DNA of 5,940 nucleotides. It comes from an uncultured Bacilli bacterium (GTDB taxonomy: Bacteria; Bacillota_I; Bacilli_A; RFN20; CAG-826). The notes beneath the pieces are model-generated. The model did not search any database and was not told where the DNA came from. It worked only from the letters and a program-made list of their open reading frames with translations. The stretch is taken from positions 1 through 5,940 of the forward strand of contig CAKPAV010000117.1 in assembly GCA_934133115.1 (NCBI GenBank). Reading direction: 5' to 3'. Every line of letters begins with the position of its first letter. Within the stretch, counting starts at the first letter, position 1. Of this stretch, positions 1 through 5,940 are shown in pieces. A program made the translations under genes and the position numbers.

Positions 1-67
1 TATAATTAGATATACTAGTTTTAAATTTACCCAACCATTCATTAAAATTCCTAGCCAATGTTATCAC
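1..67 (-). CDS. dpnB: DpnII/MboI-type GATC restriction endonuclease, N-terminal fragment (cut by window edge)
   Basis: Only the first 22 codons are visible and the frame is open at the left edge. Read from a GTG at 67-65, the peptide begins MITLARNFNEWLGKF. The block RNFNEWL matches RNFDEWL near the N-terminus of Streptococcus pneumoniae DpnII (recalled from knowledge of the family), at residue 6 here against 5 there. In that family the enzyme cuts double-stranded DNA before the G of unmethylated GATC. The reading frame differs from dpnA and overlaps its last 17 bases, which suggests coupled translation. An AGAAAGGA-like Shine-Dalgarno lies just upstream of the GTG, at rather short spacing. 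A TTG at 58-56 is the only other nearby start, and an in-frame TAA at about 88-86 blocks longer versions. The order after two methylases, M-M-R, is that of the DpnII locus. The catalytic domain is not in view, so whether the gene is intact is unknown. Confidence 0.8.
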   Translation of the reverse strand, partial: MITLARNFNEWLGKFKTSISNY

Positions 68-821
68 TTTCCTTTCTTCTAATTGTTAAATCTAAATATT
101 CCTTTTCTTTCTCAATTCCAATATATCCTCTATTTAATCTATTAGCAACTATTCCTGTAGTTCCACTGCCATTAAATGGATCCAAGATTAAATCTCCTTC
201 ATCAGTAGAAGCCAATATAATTCTTTCTAATATTTCTATTGGTTTTTGAGTAGGATGCTTACCACATTTTTTCTCACTAGGCTTAGTAAGAGAGGTCTCC
301 CAAACATCTTTCATTTGTTTACCATCATTTAATTCTCTCATTAAATAGTAATTAAATTTGTGCTTTGCCTTTTTAATATCTTTTTTTGCCCATAAAATTG
401 TTTCAGTGGAATGAACAAATGCTCTACAACTAATATTTGGTGGAGGATTTAACTTTTTCCAAGTTATATTATTTATTATTTTGAACCCTTCTTGTTCTAG
501 TGCCATTCCTACCGAGTAAATATTATGCATAGTTCCACTAACCCAAATAGTACCATCATCTTTTAAAATCTGATAACATAATTTAATCCATTTTCTATTA
601 AATTTATGTTTTTCTTCTATACTAACAGATTTATCCCATTCACCCTTATTAACAGACACCATTTTACCACCACTACAAGATATACCATCACCAGACAAAA
701 AATAAGGAGGGTCTGCAAATATCATATCAATACTCTTAGGCTTTAAACTTTTAAGTATTTTCAATGAATCGCCTTGTATAAGTTTAAAATCTTTATCTTC
801 ATAATAATATTTTTTACCCAT
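51..821 (-). CDS. dpnA: Beta-class DNA (adenine-N6) methyltransferase, DpnA type
   Basis: A 256-residue S-adenosylmethionine-dependent DNA methyltransferase, the second methylase of a DpnII-type restriction-modification system. Catalytic motif IV (DPPY, residues 37-40, within MIFADPPYFLSGDG) comes before the SAM-binding motif I (DPFNGSGTTG, residues 214-223). This order defines the beta class. Further blocks shared with S. pneumoniae DpnA are EEKHKFNRKW, HNIYSVGMALEQEGFKI, STETILWAKK, LNDGKQMKDVW and GKHPTQKP. The family protein methylates GATC adenines and, unlike the Dam-like partner, accepts single-stranded DNA; here that is inferred from homology. The length is close to DpnA (about 268). 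The ATG is supported by a GAGGGTGA Shine-Dalgarno at 829-836, seven bases away. It lies 39 bases downstream of the dpnM-type gene with no terminator between, so the two are probably one transcript. Its 3' end overlaps the endonuclease start. Confidence 0.93.
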   Translation of the reverse strand: MGKKYYYEDKDFKLIQGDSLKILKSLKPKSIDMIFADPPYFLSGDGISCSGGKMVSVNKGEWDKSVSIEEKHKFNRKWIKLCYQILKDDGTIWVSGTMHNIYSVGMALEQEGFKIINNITWKKLNPPPNISCRAFVHSTETILWAKKDIKKAKHKFNYYLMRELNDGKQMKDVWETSLTKPSEKKCGKHPTQKPIEILERIILASTDEGDLILDPFNGSGTTGIVANRLNRGYIGIEKEKEYLDLTIRRKESDNIG

Positions 822-860
822 ACAAATATCACCCTCACATATATTATATTATGTTTGTCA

Positions 861-1709
861 TTAAAATCCTTTATTATTTTTAAAATTTGTAATAATAACT
901 TCTTCTACTTTACCCCTTTTCTTTCCATTGGCATTTATATTTCTCTTTGCTTCAATTACATAAATATTAAAGTCTTTATATAATTCATTCACCAAAGTTG
1001 TATTATGATTAGAAAGCATTACATAGCATCCTCTATCAGATAATTCTTTAAATACTTTAGCAAGCCTTTTTTGTTCTTCTTTACCAAAACCATCTTCTGT
1101 ATAACTATTAAACGTTGAAGTATCAGAATCATATGGCGGATCAAAATAAATAAAATCCCCTTTTTTTGCATTTTCAACAGCTTCTTCAAAATCAACAGAA
1201 AGTAGCTCAATATTGTTATAATTTAAAAATCCACATATAATTCCTAAATTCTGTCCTTCATAAGTATTTACTTTTATCTTTTTACCAAATGGTACATTAA
1301 ATTCATTCTTACTATTAACTCTGTATAATCCATTAAAGCAAGCTTTATTTAAATAAATAGTACGCGCAGCTCTTTTATAATCTGCTAACTTATTAAATTT
1401 TTTCTTATCTCTATCTAAATTTCTAATCTCATAATAATATTTCTCAGAATGTTCTGCCTCATGATGATTCAACTCTCTACACATTGCTTCAAATTTCTTT
1501 TCATCCTTGATACACTCATATACATTCATAAGTTCCTTATTAGAATCGTTAATTACTGCATTTTTAGGAGACAGCTCAAATAATAATGCTCCTCCACCGA
1601 CAAATGGTTCATAATATGTATTAAATTCCTCAGGAATATATTGCTTTAATTTATCTATTATCTGCCTTTTACCTCCGGCCCATTTTACAAATGGTTTACC
1701 TTTTATCAT
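861..1709 (-). CDS. dpnM: Dam-like GATC DNA adenine-N6 methyltransferase, DpnM type
   Basis: A 282-residue alpha-class methyltransferase that should transfer a methyl group from S-adenosylmethionine to N6 of the adenine in GATC, protecting host DNA from the partner endonuclease. Visible motifs are FVKWAGGKR (residues 7-15, motif X), YEPFVGGGALLFEL (33-46, SAM-binding motif I), the recognition loop FNGLYRVNSKNEFNVPFG (125-142) and YFDPPY (188-193, catalytic motif IV). Motif I before IV marks the alpha class. L128, R130 and P140 align with E. coli Dam L122, R124 and P134, which are known to contact GATC, so specificity is predicted with good confidence. The length matches S. pneumoniae DpnM (284), and MLSN plus LVNELYKDFNI near the C-terminus are also shared with it. 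The ATG has an AGGTGG Shine-Dalgarno at 1717-1722, spaced seven bases. It is the first gene of the cassette and has its own promoter upstream. Confidence 0.95.
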   Translation of the reverse strand: MIKGKPFVKWAGGKRQIIDKLKQYIPEEFNTYYEPFVGGGALLFELSPKNAVINDSNKELMNVYECIKDEKKFEAMCRELNHHEAEHSEKYYYEIRNLDRDKKKFNKLADYKRAARTIYLNKACFNGLYRVNSKNEFNVPFGKKIKVNTYEGQNLGIICGFLNYNNIELLSVDFEEAVENAKKGDFIYFDPPYDSDTSTFNSYTEDGFGKEEQKRLAKVFKELSDRGCYVMLSNHNTTLVNELYKDFNIYVIEAKRNINANGKKRGKVEEVIITNFKNNKGF

Positions 1710-1740
1710 CTTGTTACCACCTACTTATAAACATATACTT

Positions 1741-1769
1741 ATTATATATGCAAAAGAAATTTTATTCAA
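1741..1769 (-). promoter_or_regulatory. Sigma-A-type promoter for the restriction-modification operon
   Basis: On the minus strand the -35 box TTGAAT (1769-1764) and a perfect -10 box TATAAT (1746-1741) are separated by 17 bases, close to the vegetative consensus. The expected start site near 1734 would give a leader of about 25 bases, containing the AGGTGG ribosome site of the dpnM-type gene. The promoter lies between the Nudix stop and the methylase start, so the cassette can be expressed independently of its upstream neighbours. Confidence 0.75.
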
Positions 1770-1786
1770 CAAATACAAAGAAATTT
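1753..1786. repeat. 10-bp direct repeat overlapping the dpnM promoter
   Basis: The 10-mer AAAGAAATTT (plus-strand reading) occurs at 1753-1762 and again at 1777-1786, 24 bases apart start to start. One copy is inside the promoter spacer and the other just upstream of the -35 box. Such placement could suit a repressor or control-protein operator, but no regulator gene is visible in the cassette and chance repeats are common in AT-rich DNA. Confidence 0.35.
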
Positions 1787-1796
1787 AGAAAAAATA

Positions 1797-2204
1797 CTAC
1801 TCAACGTTATTAAAAACATCATATAAAAATGGAGATATCTTATCACCTTGCAATTCATTTAAAGTTCTAATTATCTTATACTCAGTATGTTCCTCTTCTT
1901 GTAAAACAATATCATCTATACTACTTTTTAACTCGCATAAATAAACAAGCCTTATAAAAATCATATCTTTTTCTTTATCATAATTACTATCCTCATGAAT
2001 AATCTTAGTAGGAATTATATTTAATCCAACTTCCTCTAGTGTTTCTCTAATCAAAGCCTGTCTTGGTAGTTCACCATAATCAACAAGTCCACCAGGTATA
2101 TCCCAGTATTCTGGATATGTTGACTCTAGCTTAGAACGTTTAGTAAGTAAATATCCATCATTGCATTTAATTAAAGTGTGCACAATTATTCTATTTCCAT
2201 TCAT
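1797..2204 (-). CDS. Nudix (MutT-like) hydrolase
   Basis: A 135-residue protein of the Nudix family, which cleaves nucleoside diphosphates linked to another group with Mg2+ as cofactor. The full signature Gx5Ex7REUxEExGU is present at residues 39-61 (G39, E45, R53, E54, E57, E58, G60), preceded by the typical YWDIPGG. The region N-terminal to it (IIVHTLIKCNDGYLLTKRS) fits the first strands of the fold. The substrate cannot be read from the motif: oxidised dNTPs, ADP-ribose, dinucleoside polyphosphates or coenzymes are all possible. The start is set at the ATG 2204-2202 because GGAGG lies five bases upstream. A longer frame to 2258 would run through the pnp terminator and into pnp, and is rejected. 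The pnp gene precedes it in the same direction with a terminator at the junction, so expression may depend on readthrough. There is no reason to tie it to the restriction system. Confidence 0.9.
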   Translation of the reverse strand: MNGNRIIVHTLIKCNDGYLLTKRSKLESTYPEYWDIPGGLVDYGELPRQALIRETLEEVGLNIIPTKIIHEDSNYDKEKDMIFIRLVYLCELKSSIDDIVLQEEEHTEYKIIRTLNELQGDKISPFLYDVFNNVE

Positions 2205-2209
2205 CTTAA

Positions 2210-2214
2210 CCTCC
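2210..2214 (-). promoter_or_regulatory. Shine-Dalgarno GGAGG deciding the Nudix start
   Basis: GGAGG on the minus strand sits five bases before the ATG at 2204-2202 and directly after the U-run of the pnp terminator. It fixes the Nudix start 54 bases downstream of the longest in-frame ATG. Confidence 0.85.
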
Positions 2215-2243
2215 AAAAAAAGAGTATTCACCAATACTCTTTT
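2215..2243 (-). terminator. Intrinsic terminator after pnp
   Basis: On the minus strand AAAAGAGTATT (2243-2233) pairs with AATACTCTTTT (2228-2218) around the loop GGTG: an 11-bp stem with a four-base loop. The T-run extends to 2215, giving seven consecutive Ts. It begins five bases after the pnp stop codon. The hairpin is AU-rich, so termination may be partial, and the U-run touches the Nudix ribosome site. Confidence 0.85.
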
Positions 2244-2247
2244 AACA

Positions 2248-4380
2248 TTAAACATCACGTCTTGAGAAATTTAATCTTCCCTTTTTATCAGTACCTATTG
2301 CTTTAACTAGAATTTCATCACCAAGTTTTACAACATCTTCAACTTTTTCTACTCTATCTTTTGATAATTTAGAAATATGAACTAGTCCTTCACAACCAGG
2401 CCATAGTTGTACAAAGCATCCAAATTCTTCAATTTTAACTACCTTTGCAGTGTATATTTTTCCTTCTTCTACTTCTTTTACAACATCTTGAATCATTTCA
2501 GCTGTTTTGTTAATAATATCTTTATCTGTATGATAAATAATTACTTTACCATCATCCTCTAAATCAACCTTAACTGCATTAACATCATTAACTGCAGTAA
2601 CACCACTTGCTTCTAAGATAATTTTAGTAATCATTTCTCCACCACGACCAATTACATCTTTAATTTTCTCTGGTTTAATGTAGAAAATCATAGTCTTAGG
2701 AGCATACTTAGAAACTTCTTCCCTTGGTTTACTAATTTGTTTTTCCATTACATCAAGTATTTCCATACGAGCATCTTTTGCTTGTGCTAATGCCTCTTTT
2801 AATATTTCTTTAGTAATTCCTTTAATTTTGATATCCATTTGTAAAGAACATATACCATTTCTTGTACCACCAACTTTAAAGTCCATATCACCCAAATGGT
2901 CTTCCATACCTTGAATATCTGTTAAAATTGTATAATCACTACCATCTTTTGAAGTAATAAGTCCCATTGCAATACCAGCAACTGGTGCTTTTATTGGAAC
3001 ACCTGCAGCCATTAATGACATACATCCAGCACATATAGTAGCTTGAGAACTAGAACCATTGCTTTCTAATATTTCACTTACTACACGTACTGTATAAGGA
3101 AATTCCTCTTCGCTAGGCATAACTTGTTTTAAACACCTTTCACCTAATGCACCATGTCCAATTTCTCTTCTACCAGGAGAACCATATCTACCAGTTTCTC
3201 CAACAGAAAATTGTGGAAAATTATAATGAAGCATAAAATGTTTTTCAGCTTCTAAACTTATTCCATCTAATGCTTGATATTCATTTAAAGCACCAAGTGT
3301 AGTTACCGCAAGAGCTTGAGTTTCACCCCTTGTAAATAAAGCTGAACCATGTGTTCTAGGCAACATATCTATATCAGTAGATAAAGGTCTGATTTCAGTC
3401 ATACTTCTTCCATCTGCTCTTGTCTTTTCATTAACTGTAATTGATCTAAATATATCATATTCAATAGATTCTAAAACTAATTTAACTTTAGTTAAAAGTT
3501 CATTTAATTCATCTTTATCTAGTGAAGAATTTTCTTCTTCATATTTGTTTACAACTTCTTCTTTTACTGCATCTATTGCGGCATATTTTTCAAGTTTACC
3601 TTTTATTCTTAGTGCTGCATCCAACTTATCACTTGCAAGGGTTCTAATTTCATCTCTTAATTCATCAGATATTTCAAGATGTTCATATTCCATCTTTTCT
3701 CCTCCGACTTCTTCAATTATCTCTTCTTGGAATGCACATAATTCTTTTACTGCCTCATGCCCAAACATTAATGCTTCCAACATATCTTCTTCGCTTACTT
3801 CACGAGCTCCTGCTTCAACCATGTTAATTGCATATTTTGTACCAGCAACTGTTAAATCAATATCTGATACTTCAAGTTCATCAGGTGTTGGATTAATTAT
3901 AAATTCTCCATTAACTCTACCAACTTTCACACCAGCAATAGGTCCATCGAATGGAACCTTTGAAATACAAGTAGCTAAGCTTGATCCAAACATTGCAGTA
4001 AGTTCTGGTGAATTATCATTATCAACAGATAATACTGTATTTACAACTTGTACCTCATTTCTAAAATCTTCTGGGAACATTGGTCTCATTGGTCTATCAA
4101 TCATTCTAGCAGCCAAAGTAGCAGCATCTGTTGGTCTACCTTCCCTTTTAATAAATCCACCTGGAATTTTTCCTACTGAATATAGTTTTTCTTGATATAA
4201 AACCATAAGTGGAAAAAAGTCAGATAAAATATTAGCTGTCTTTGATACTACTGTTGTTGATAATATAACAGTATCACCATATCTAACTAATACAGACCCG
4301 TGTGCTTGTTTAGCAAGTTCTCCGTGTTCTACAACTATTTTTCTTCCTCTAAAATCTAATTCAAACGTTCTTTTACCCAT
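2248..4380 (-). CDS. pnp: Polynucleotide phosphorylase (PNPase)
   Basis: A 710-residue 3'-to-5' phosphorolytic exoribonuclease that degrades RNA to nucleoside diphosphates and acts as a trimer in cytoplasmic mRNA turnover. The family layout is complete: a first RNase PH domain (about 5-140, with [15 protein letters not shown]), an alpha-helical linker (about 145-310), and the catalytic second RNase PH domain (about 320-540). Inside the latter are [23 protein letters not shown] (S440 region, phosphate binding) and [13 protein letters not shown] with metal-binding acids D494, D498 and D500. A KH domain follows with GRGG at 578-581, then a C-terminal S1 domain ([20 protein letters not shown] to [10 protein letters not shown]). 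B. subtilis PnpA has about 705 residues. The start at 4380-4378 is chosen because GGAGG lies five bases before it; a longer start at 4392 would place that site inside the gene. It follows rpsO, the widely conserved order. No inactivating change is seen. Confidence 0.97.
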   Translation of the reverse strand: MGKRTFELDFRGRKIVVEHGELAKQAHGSVLVRYGDTVILSTTVVSKTANILSDFFPLMVLYQEKLYSVGKIPGGFIKREGRPTDAATLAARMIDRPMRPMFPEDFRNEVQVVNTVLSVDNDNSPELTAMFGSSLATCISKVPFDGPIAGVKVGRVNGEFIINPTPDELEVSDIDLTVAGTKYAINMVEAGAREVSEEDMLEALMFGHEAVKELCAFQEEIIEEVGGEKMEYEHLEISDELRDEIRTLASDKLDAALRIKGKLEKYAAIDAVKEEVVNKYEEENSSLDKDELNELLTKVKLVLESIEYDIFRSITVNEKTRADGRSMTEIRPLSTDIDMLPRTHGSALFTRGETQALAVTTLGALNEYQALDGISLEAEKHFMLHYNFPQFSVGETGRYGSPGRREIGHGALGERCLKQVMPSEEEFPYTVRVVSEILESNGSSSQATICAGCMSLMAAGVPIKAPVAGIAMGLITSKDGSDYTILTDIQGMEDHLGDMDFKVGGTRNGICSLQMDIKIKGITKEILKEALAQAKDARMEILDVMEKQISKPREEVSKYAPKTMIFYIKPEKIKDVIGRGGEMITKIILEASGVTAVNDVNAVKVDLEDDGKVIIYHTDKDIINKTAEMIQDVVKEVEEGKIYTAKVVKIEEFGCFVQLWPGCEGLVHISKLSKDRVEKVEDVVKLGDEILVKAIGTDKKGRLNFSRRDV

Positions 4381-4385
4381 AGTAA

Positions 4386-4390
4386 CCTCC
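4386..4390 (-). promoter_or_regulatory. Shine-Dalgarno GGAGG deciding the pnp start
   Basis: GGAGG (minus strand) is five bases before the ATG at 4380-4378, whose product begins [10 protein letters not shown]. The upstream in-frame ATG at 4392-4390 overlaps this site and has none of its own, so it is not used here. Confidence 0.8.
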
Positions 4391-4400
4391 ATTATTTAGT

Positions 4401-4429
4401 AAAAATAAAGACACTAAAAAATAGTGTCT
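4401..4429 (-). terminator. Hairpin terminator/attenuator between rpsO and pnp
   Basis: On the minus strand AGACACTA (4429-4422) pairs with TAGTGTCT (4416-4409) around five Ts: an 8-bp stem followed by TTATTTTT (4408-4401). Two bases of the rpsO stop codon (4430-4428) lie in the stem. The pnp ribosome site starts only ten bases later and no separate pnp promoter is obvious, so some transcripts must read through. In other bacteria the rpsO-pnp junction likewise carries a partial terminator and processing sites. Confidence 0.8.
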
Positions 4430-4697
4430 ACTTTCTTAATCCTAATTTTTTAACAACTTCACGATATCTGTTGATATCCTTTTTTGCTAAGTAATTTAGC
4501 ATATTTTTTCTTTGTCCAACTTTCTTTAAAAGTCCACGTCTTGAATGGAAATCATGTTTATGTTCTTTTAAATGCTCTGTTAAAGCTTTGATTTCTTCTG
4601 TCAAGATTGCAATTTGAACCTCAGCTGAACCAGTATCTTTTTCATCTCTTGCGAAATTTTTAACGATACTTTCTTTTACTTCTTTAGTTAAAGCCAT
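4428..4697 (-). CDS. rpsO: 30S ribosomal protein S15
   Basis: An 89-residue small-subunit protein that binds the 16S rRNA central domain early in 30S assembly and forms an intersubunit bridge. The length equals the usual bacterial S15. Conserved elements are TGSAEVQIA (22-30), [18 protein letters not shown] (39-56, with the rRNA-binding residues around H42, D49 and S52) and the basic stretch [11 protein letters not shown] (60-70). The ATG has a strong AGGAGG at 4706-4711, eight bases upstream. A promoter and structured leader precede it, and pnp follows after an attenuating hairpin. S15 often represses its own mRNA by binding such leaders, which would fit here but is not shown. Confidence 0.98.
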   Translation of the reverse strand: MALTKEVKESIVKNFARDEKDTGSAEVQIAILTEEIKALTEHLKEHKHDFHSRRGLLKKVGQRKNMLNYLAKKDINRYREVVKKLGLRK

Positions 4698-4727
4698 TAT
4701 TATTTCCTCCTATAAACTATATTCACA

Positions 4728-4767
4728 TTAACTGAGTAATGGTCGGAAGTTTCCATAACCAAGTTAA
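4728..4767 (-). ncRNA. Structured rpsO 5' leader, possible S15 autoregulatory element
   Basis: In the mRNA sense UUAACU (4767-4762) pairs perfectly with AGUUAA (4733-4728), closing a domain. Inside, UGGUU (4761-4757) pairs with GACCA (4744-4740), including a terminal U-G pair next to Watson-Crick pairs. Then, after a two-base bulge, GGA (4754-4752) pairs with UCC (4747-4745) with a four-base loop. The fold lies between the predicted start site (about 4773) and the AGGAGG of rpsO. S15 is known to recognise G-U/G-C steps and junctions in leaders of several bacterial groups. The helices were found by eye and no family match is claimed. Confidence 0.5.
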
Positions 4768-4779
4768 AGCAACGTATAT

Positions 4780-4808
4780 AATATACTATATATATTTATA
4801 TAAATCAA
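4780..4808 (-). promoter_or_regulatory. Probable sigma-A promoter for rpsO
   Basis: Minus-strand TTGATT (4808-4803) and TATATT (4785-4780) are 17 bases apart, each close to consensus. The predicted start near 4773 would give a leader of about 75 bases. The -35 box contains the TGA stop (4807-4805) of the upstream gene remnant. The region is very AT-rich, so other -10 hexamers within a few bases are possible. Confidence 0.6.
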
Positions 4809-5940
4809 GAGTTTTCTTTTAAAATATCATTCTCAGAAACTTCAACTGCATCCATAACTTCATCTAATTCAACTGTTAGTACAAGTTTATAATAATTCCA
4901 TTGATCTGCTCTCATATCTCCCTTTTTCAAAATATCACCGTTTTTATCATTTAAATCAACCGTAATTGTTGAACATAAAGTTTCATCAGCAACAGTTTTA
5001 ATTGGATCAAAAGTGCAGTCTAGGTTGTCATCGTCTAAAATCCAAAAGGTCTTAGTATTGAAATTGGATTTATTATCAAAATCCGAATATGCTTGAATTA
5101 ATAATCTTGGATCTAGTTCAGTAAAATCTTTTATATTTAATATACTTACATCCTCTACAATAAGGCCCTTTTCAAAATATATTTCCTTTAATGGTTGGTA
5201 TGTTGCAAAAGAACTTTTATATCCGTTCATTAAATTTCTCAATCCACCAAATGAATCTCTACTATGATCATACTTTTTACTTGAATCATAATAGTGTGGA
5301 AATAATCTAAGTAGAAGTTTTCCATCATTACTAACTGTAGTTCCTAAATTTATCCAGTAGCTCATGCCTGTTATATTTTTTAATTTAGGTGAATATATTA
5401 ATGAACCCTTTTTATAATTTCTAGCTTTAATTTTATCTTCTTCGTTATTTATTTCTACTACCTTTTTAGTTTTTTTAGTAAACATTATATAATCCTCATA
5501 TTTGGAACTATCATCAGTTTTTAATGAATCCGAAAAATAATACAATCCTAAAATATCATAGTTTGAAAAAATATATTCGCTATAGGTTAATACATTTAAC
5601 TTTTTAATATAAGACTTATTTAGGTCGCTTTCATTTATCAAAACTGGAAAACTGCCTCCAATTGCTGCAATATCAATTATTGAATTATAATCCTCATCAA
5701 CTAAGTAAATATAATATTTAACATTGGAATTTTTATCTTTTTTTACCACAACGGCACCATCAATTATTTTTTTATTATATGGCGATTTTTTCTTATCAAC
5801 TTCTAATTCTTTAACATCGTATACAACAACATTTTTATAATTATGTTCTAGCAAATATTTATATCTTGCTGCACCAATATATGCTTAAGCTGTTAGAACA
5901 TATGCATTATCCTTTGAACTTGAAATAAGTCAACTAACTG
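4805..5940 (-). pseudogene. 3' part of a decayed gene of unknown function
   Basis: From 5854 to the TGA at 4807-4805 the frame is open for about 350 codons. The translation is soluble-looking, rich in Asp, Lys, Tyr and Asn, with no membrane segment or family motif that I recognise. It continues upstream as plausible protein (DNAYVLTA, stop, AYIGAARYKYLLEHNY) but is broken by TAA at 5887-5885 and TGA at 5932-5930. No ATG with a ribosome site lies after these stops: the first possible start, TTG at 5854, has no Shine-Dalgarno, and the next ATGs are deep inside. The simplest reading is a longer gene, running past the right edge, disabled by nonsense mutations. Sequencing error or a short, poorly started product are the alternatives. 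A ladder of Tyr-rich, acidic segments might suit an exported or surface protein, but the N-terminus is missing, so no function is assigned. Confidence 0.6.

Noticed and set aside
1..42. Left-edge frame starting at the first ATG after dpnA (MNGW...)
   Set aside because: It has no Shine-Dalgarno, while the adjacent frame gives the DpnII-like RNFNEWL block.
774..983. Plus-strand 69-codon hydrophobic frame
   Set aside because: It lies opposite the dpnM/dpnA junction. Its Phe/Ile-rich look comes from the AT-rich antisense strand, and no ribosome site was seen.
2205..2258. Longer Nudix N-terminus starting at 2258
   Set aside because: It would run through the pnp terminator hairpin and overlap the pnp 3' end. 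The GGAGG at 2210-2214 supports the ATG at 2204.
3545..4195. Plus-strand open frame of 216 codons opposite pnp
   Set aside because: It is Ser/Ile-rich with no recognisable domain and lies fully antisense to the well-conserved pnp, so it is a shadow frame.
4805..5940. Cell-wall-binding repeat or surface-protein assignment for the decayed gene
   Set aside because: Short phrases such as AYVLTA and KNVVVYD are loosely suggestive, but no defining repeat or motif is present, so no function is given.
1..5940. CRISPR array, tRNA or rRNA gene, transposase or insertion-sequence ends
   Set aside because: No regularly spaced repeats, cloverleaf-like segment, transposase motifs or terminal inverted repeats were seen.

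Overview
The window looks like a chromosomal segment from a low-GC Bacillota-type bacterium. This rests on the AT-rich sequence (roughly 30% GC by eye), strong AGGAGG-type Shine-Dalgarno sites, sigma-A-like promoters, and an rpsO-pnp pair. The PNPase wording resembles Bacilli, Clostridia or Mycoplasmatota-related gut lineages, but I cannot place the genus. Every convincing gene is on the minus strand, so transcription runs from high to low coordinates.

In transcription order: (1) 5940-4805 holds a 3' gene remnant of unknown function. Its upstream frame carries two in-frame stops and no usable start, so it is called a pseudogene. (2) About 4808-4698 holds a promoter and a structured leader for rpsO. 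(3) rpsO (ribosomal protein S15) is followed by a hairpin terminator that includes its stop codon, and then directly by pnp (polynucleotide phosphorylase). (4) pnp ends at a second hairpin terminator whose U-run touches the Shine-Dalgarno site of a small Nudix hydrolase gene. (5) A new promoter at 1769-1741 drives a DpnII-type restriction-modification cassette. This comprises a Dam-like GATC adenine methylase (dpnM type), a beta-class DNA methylase (dpnA type) and, cut off by the left edge, the first 22 codons of a DpnII/MboI-type endonuclease (dpnB type).

The cassette is the main accessory element. The endonuclease start overlaps the end of dpnA by 17 bases in another frame, and its N-terminus (RNFNEWL) matches the known start of DpnII (RNFDEWL). 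The two methylases should protect host GATC sites. By analogy with Streptococcus pneumoniae DpnA, the second one may also methylate incoming single-stranded DNA. The system is of a known kind. The less ordinary observations are the rpsO leader fold, the two terminator/RBS junctions and the decayed gene at the right edge.
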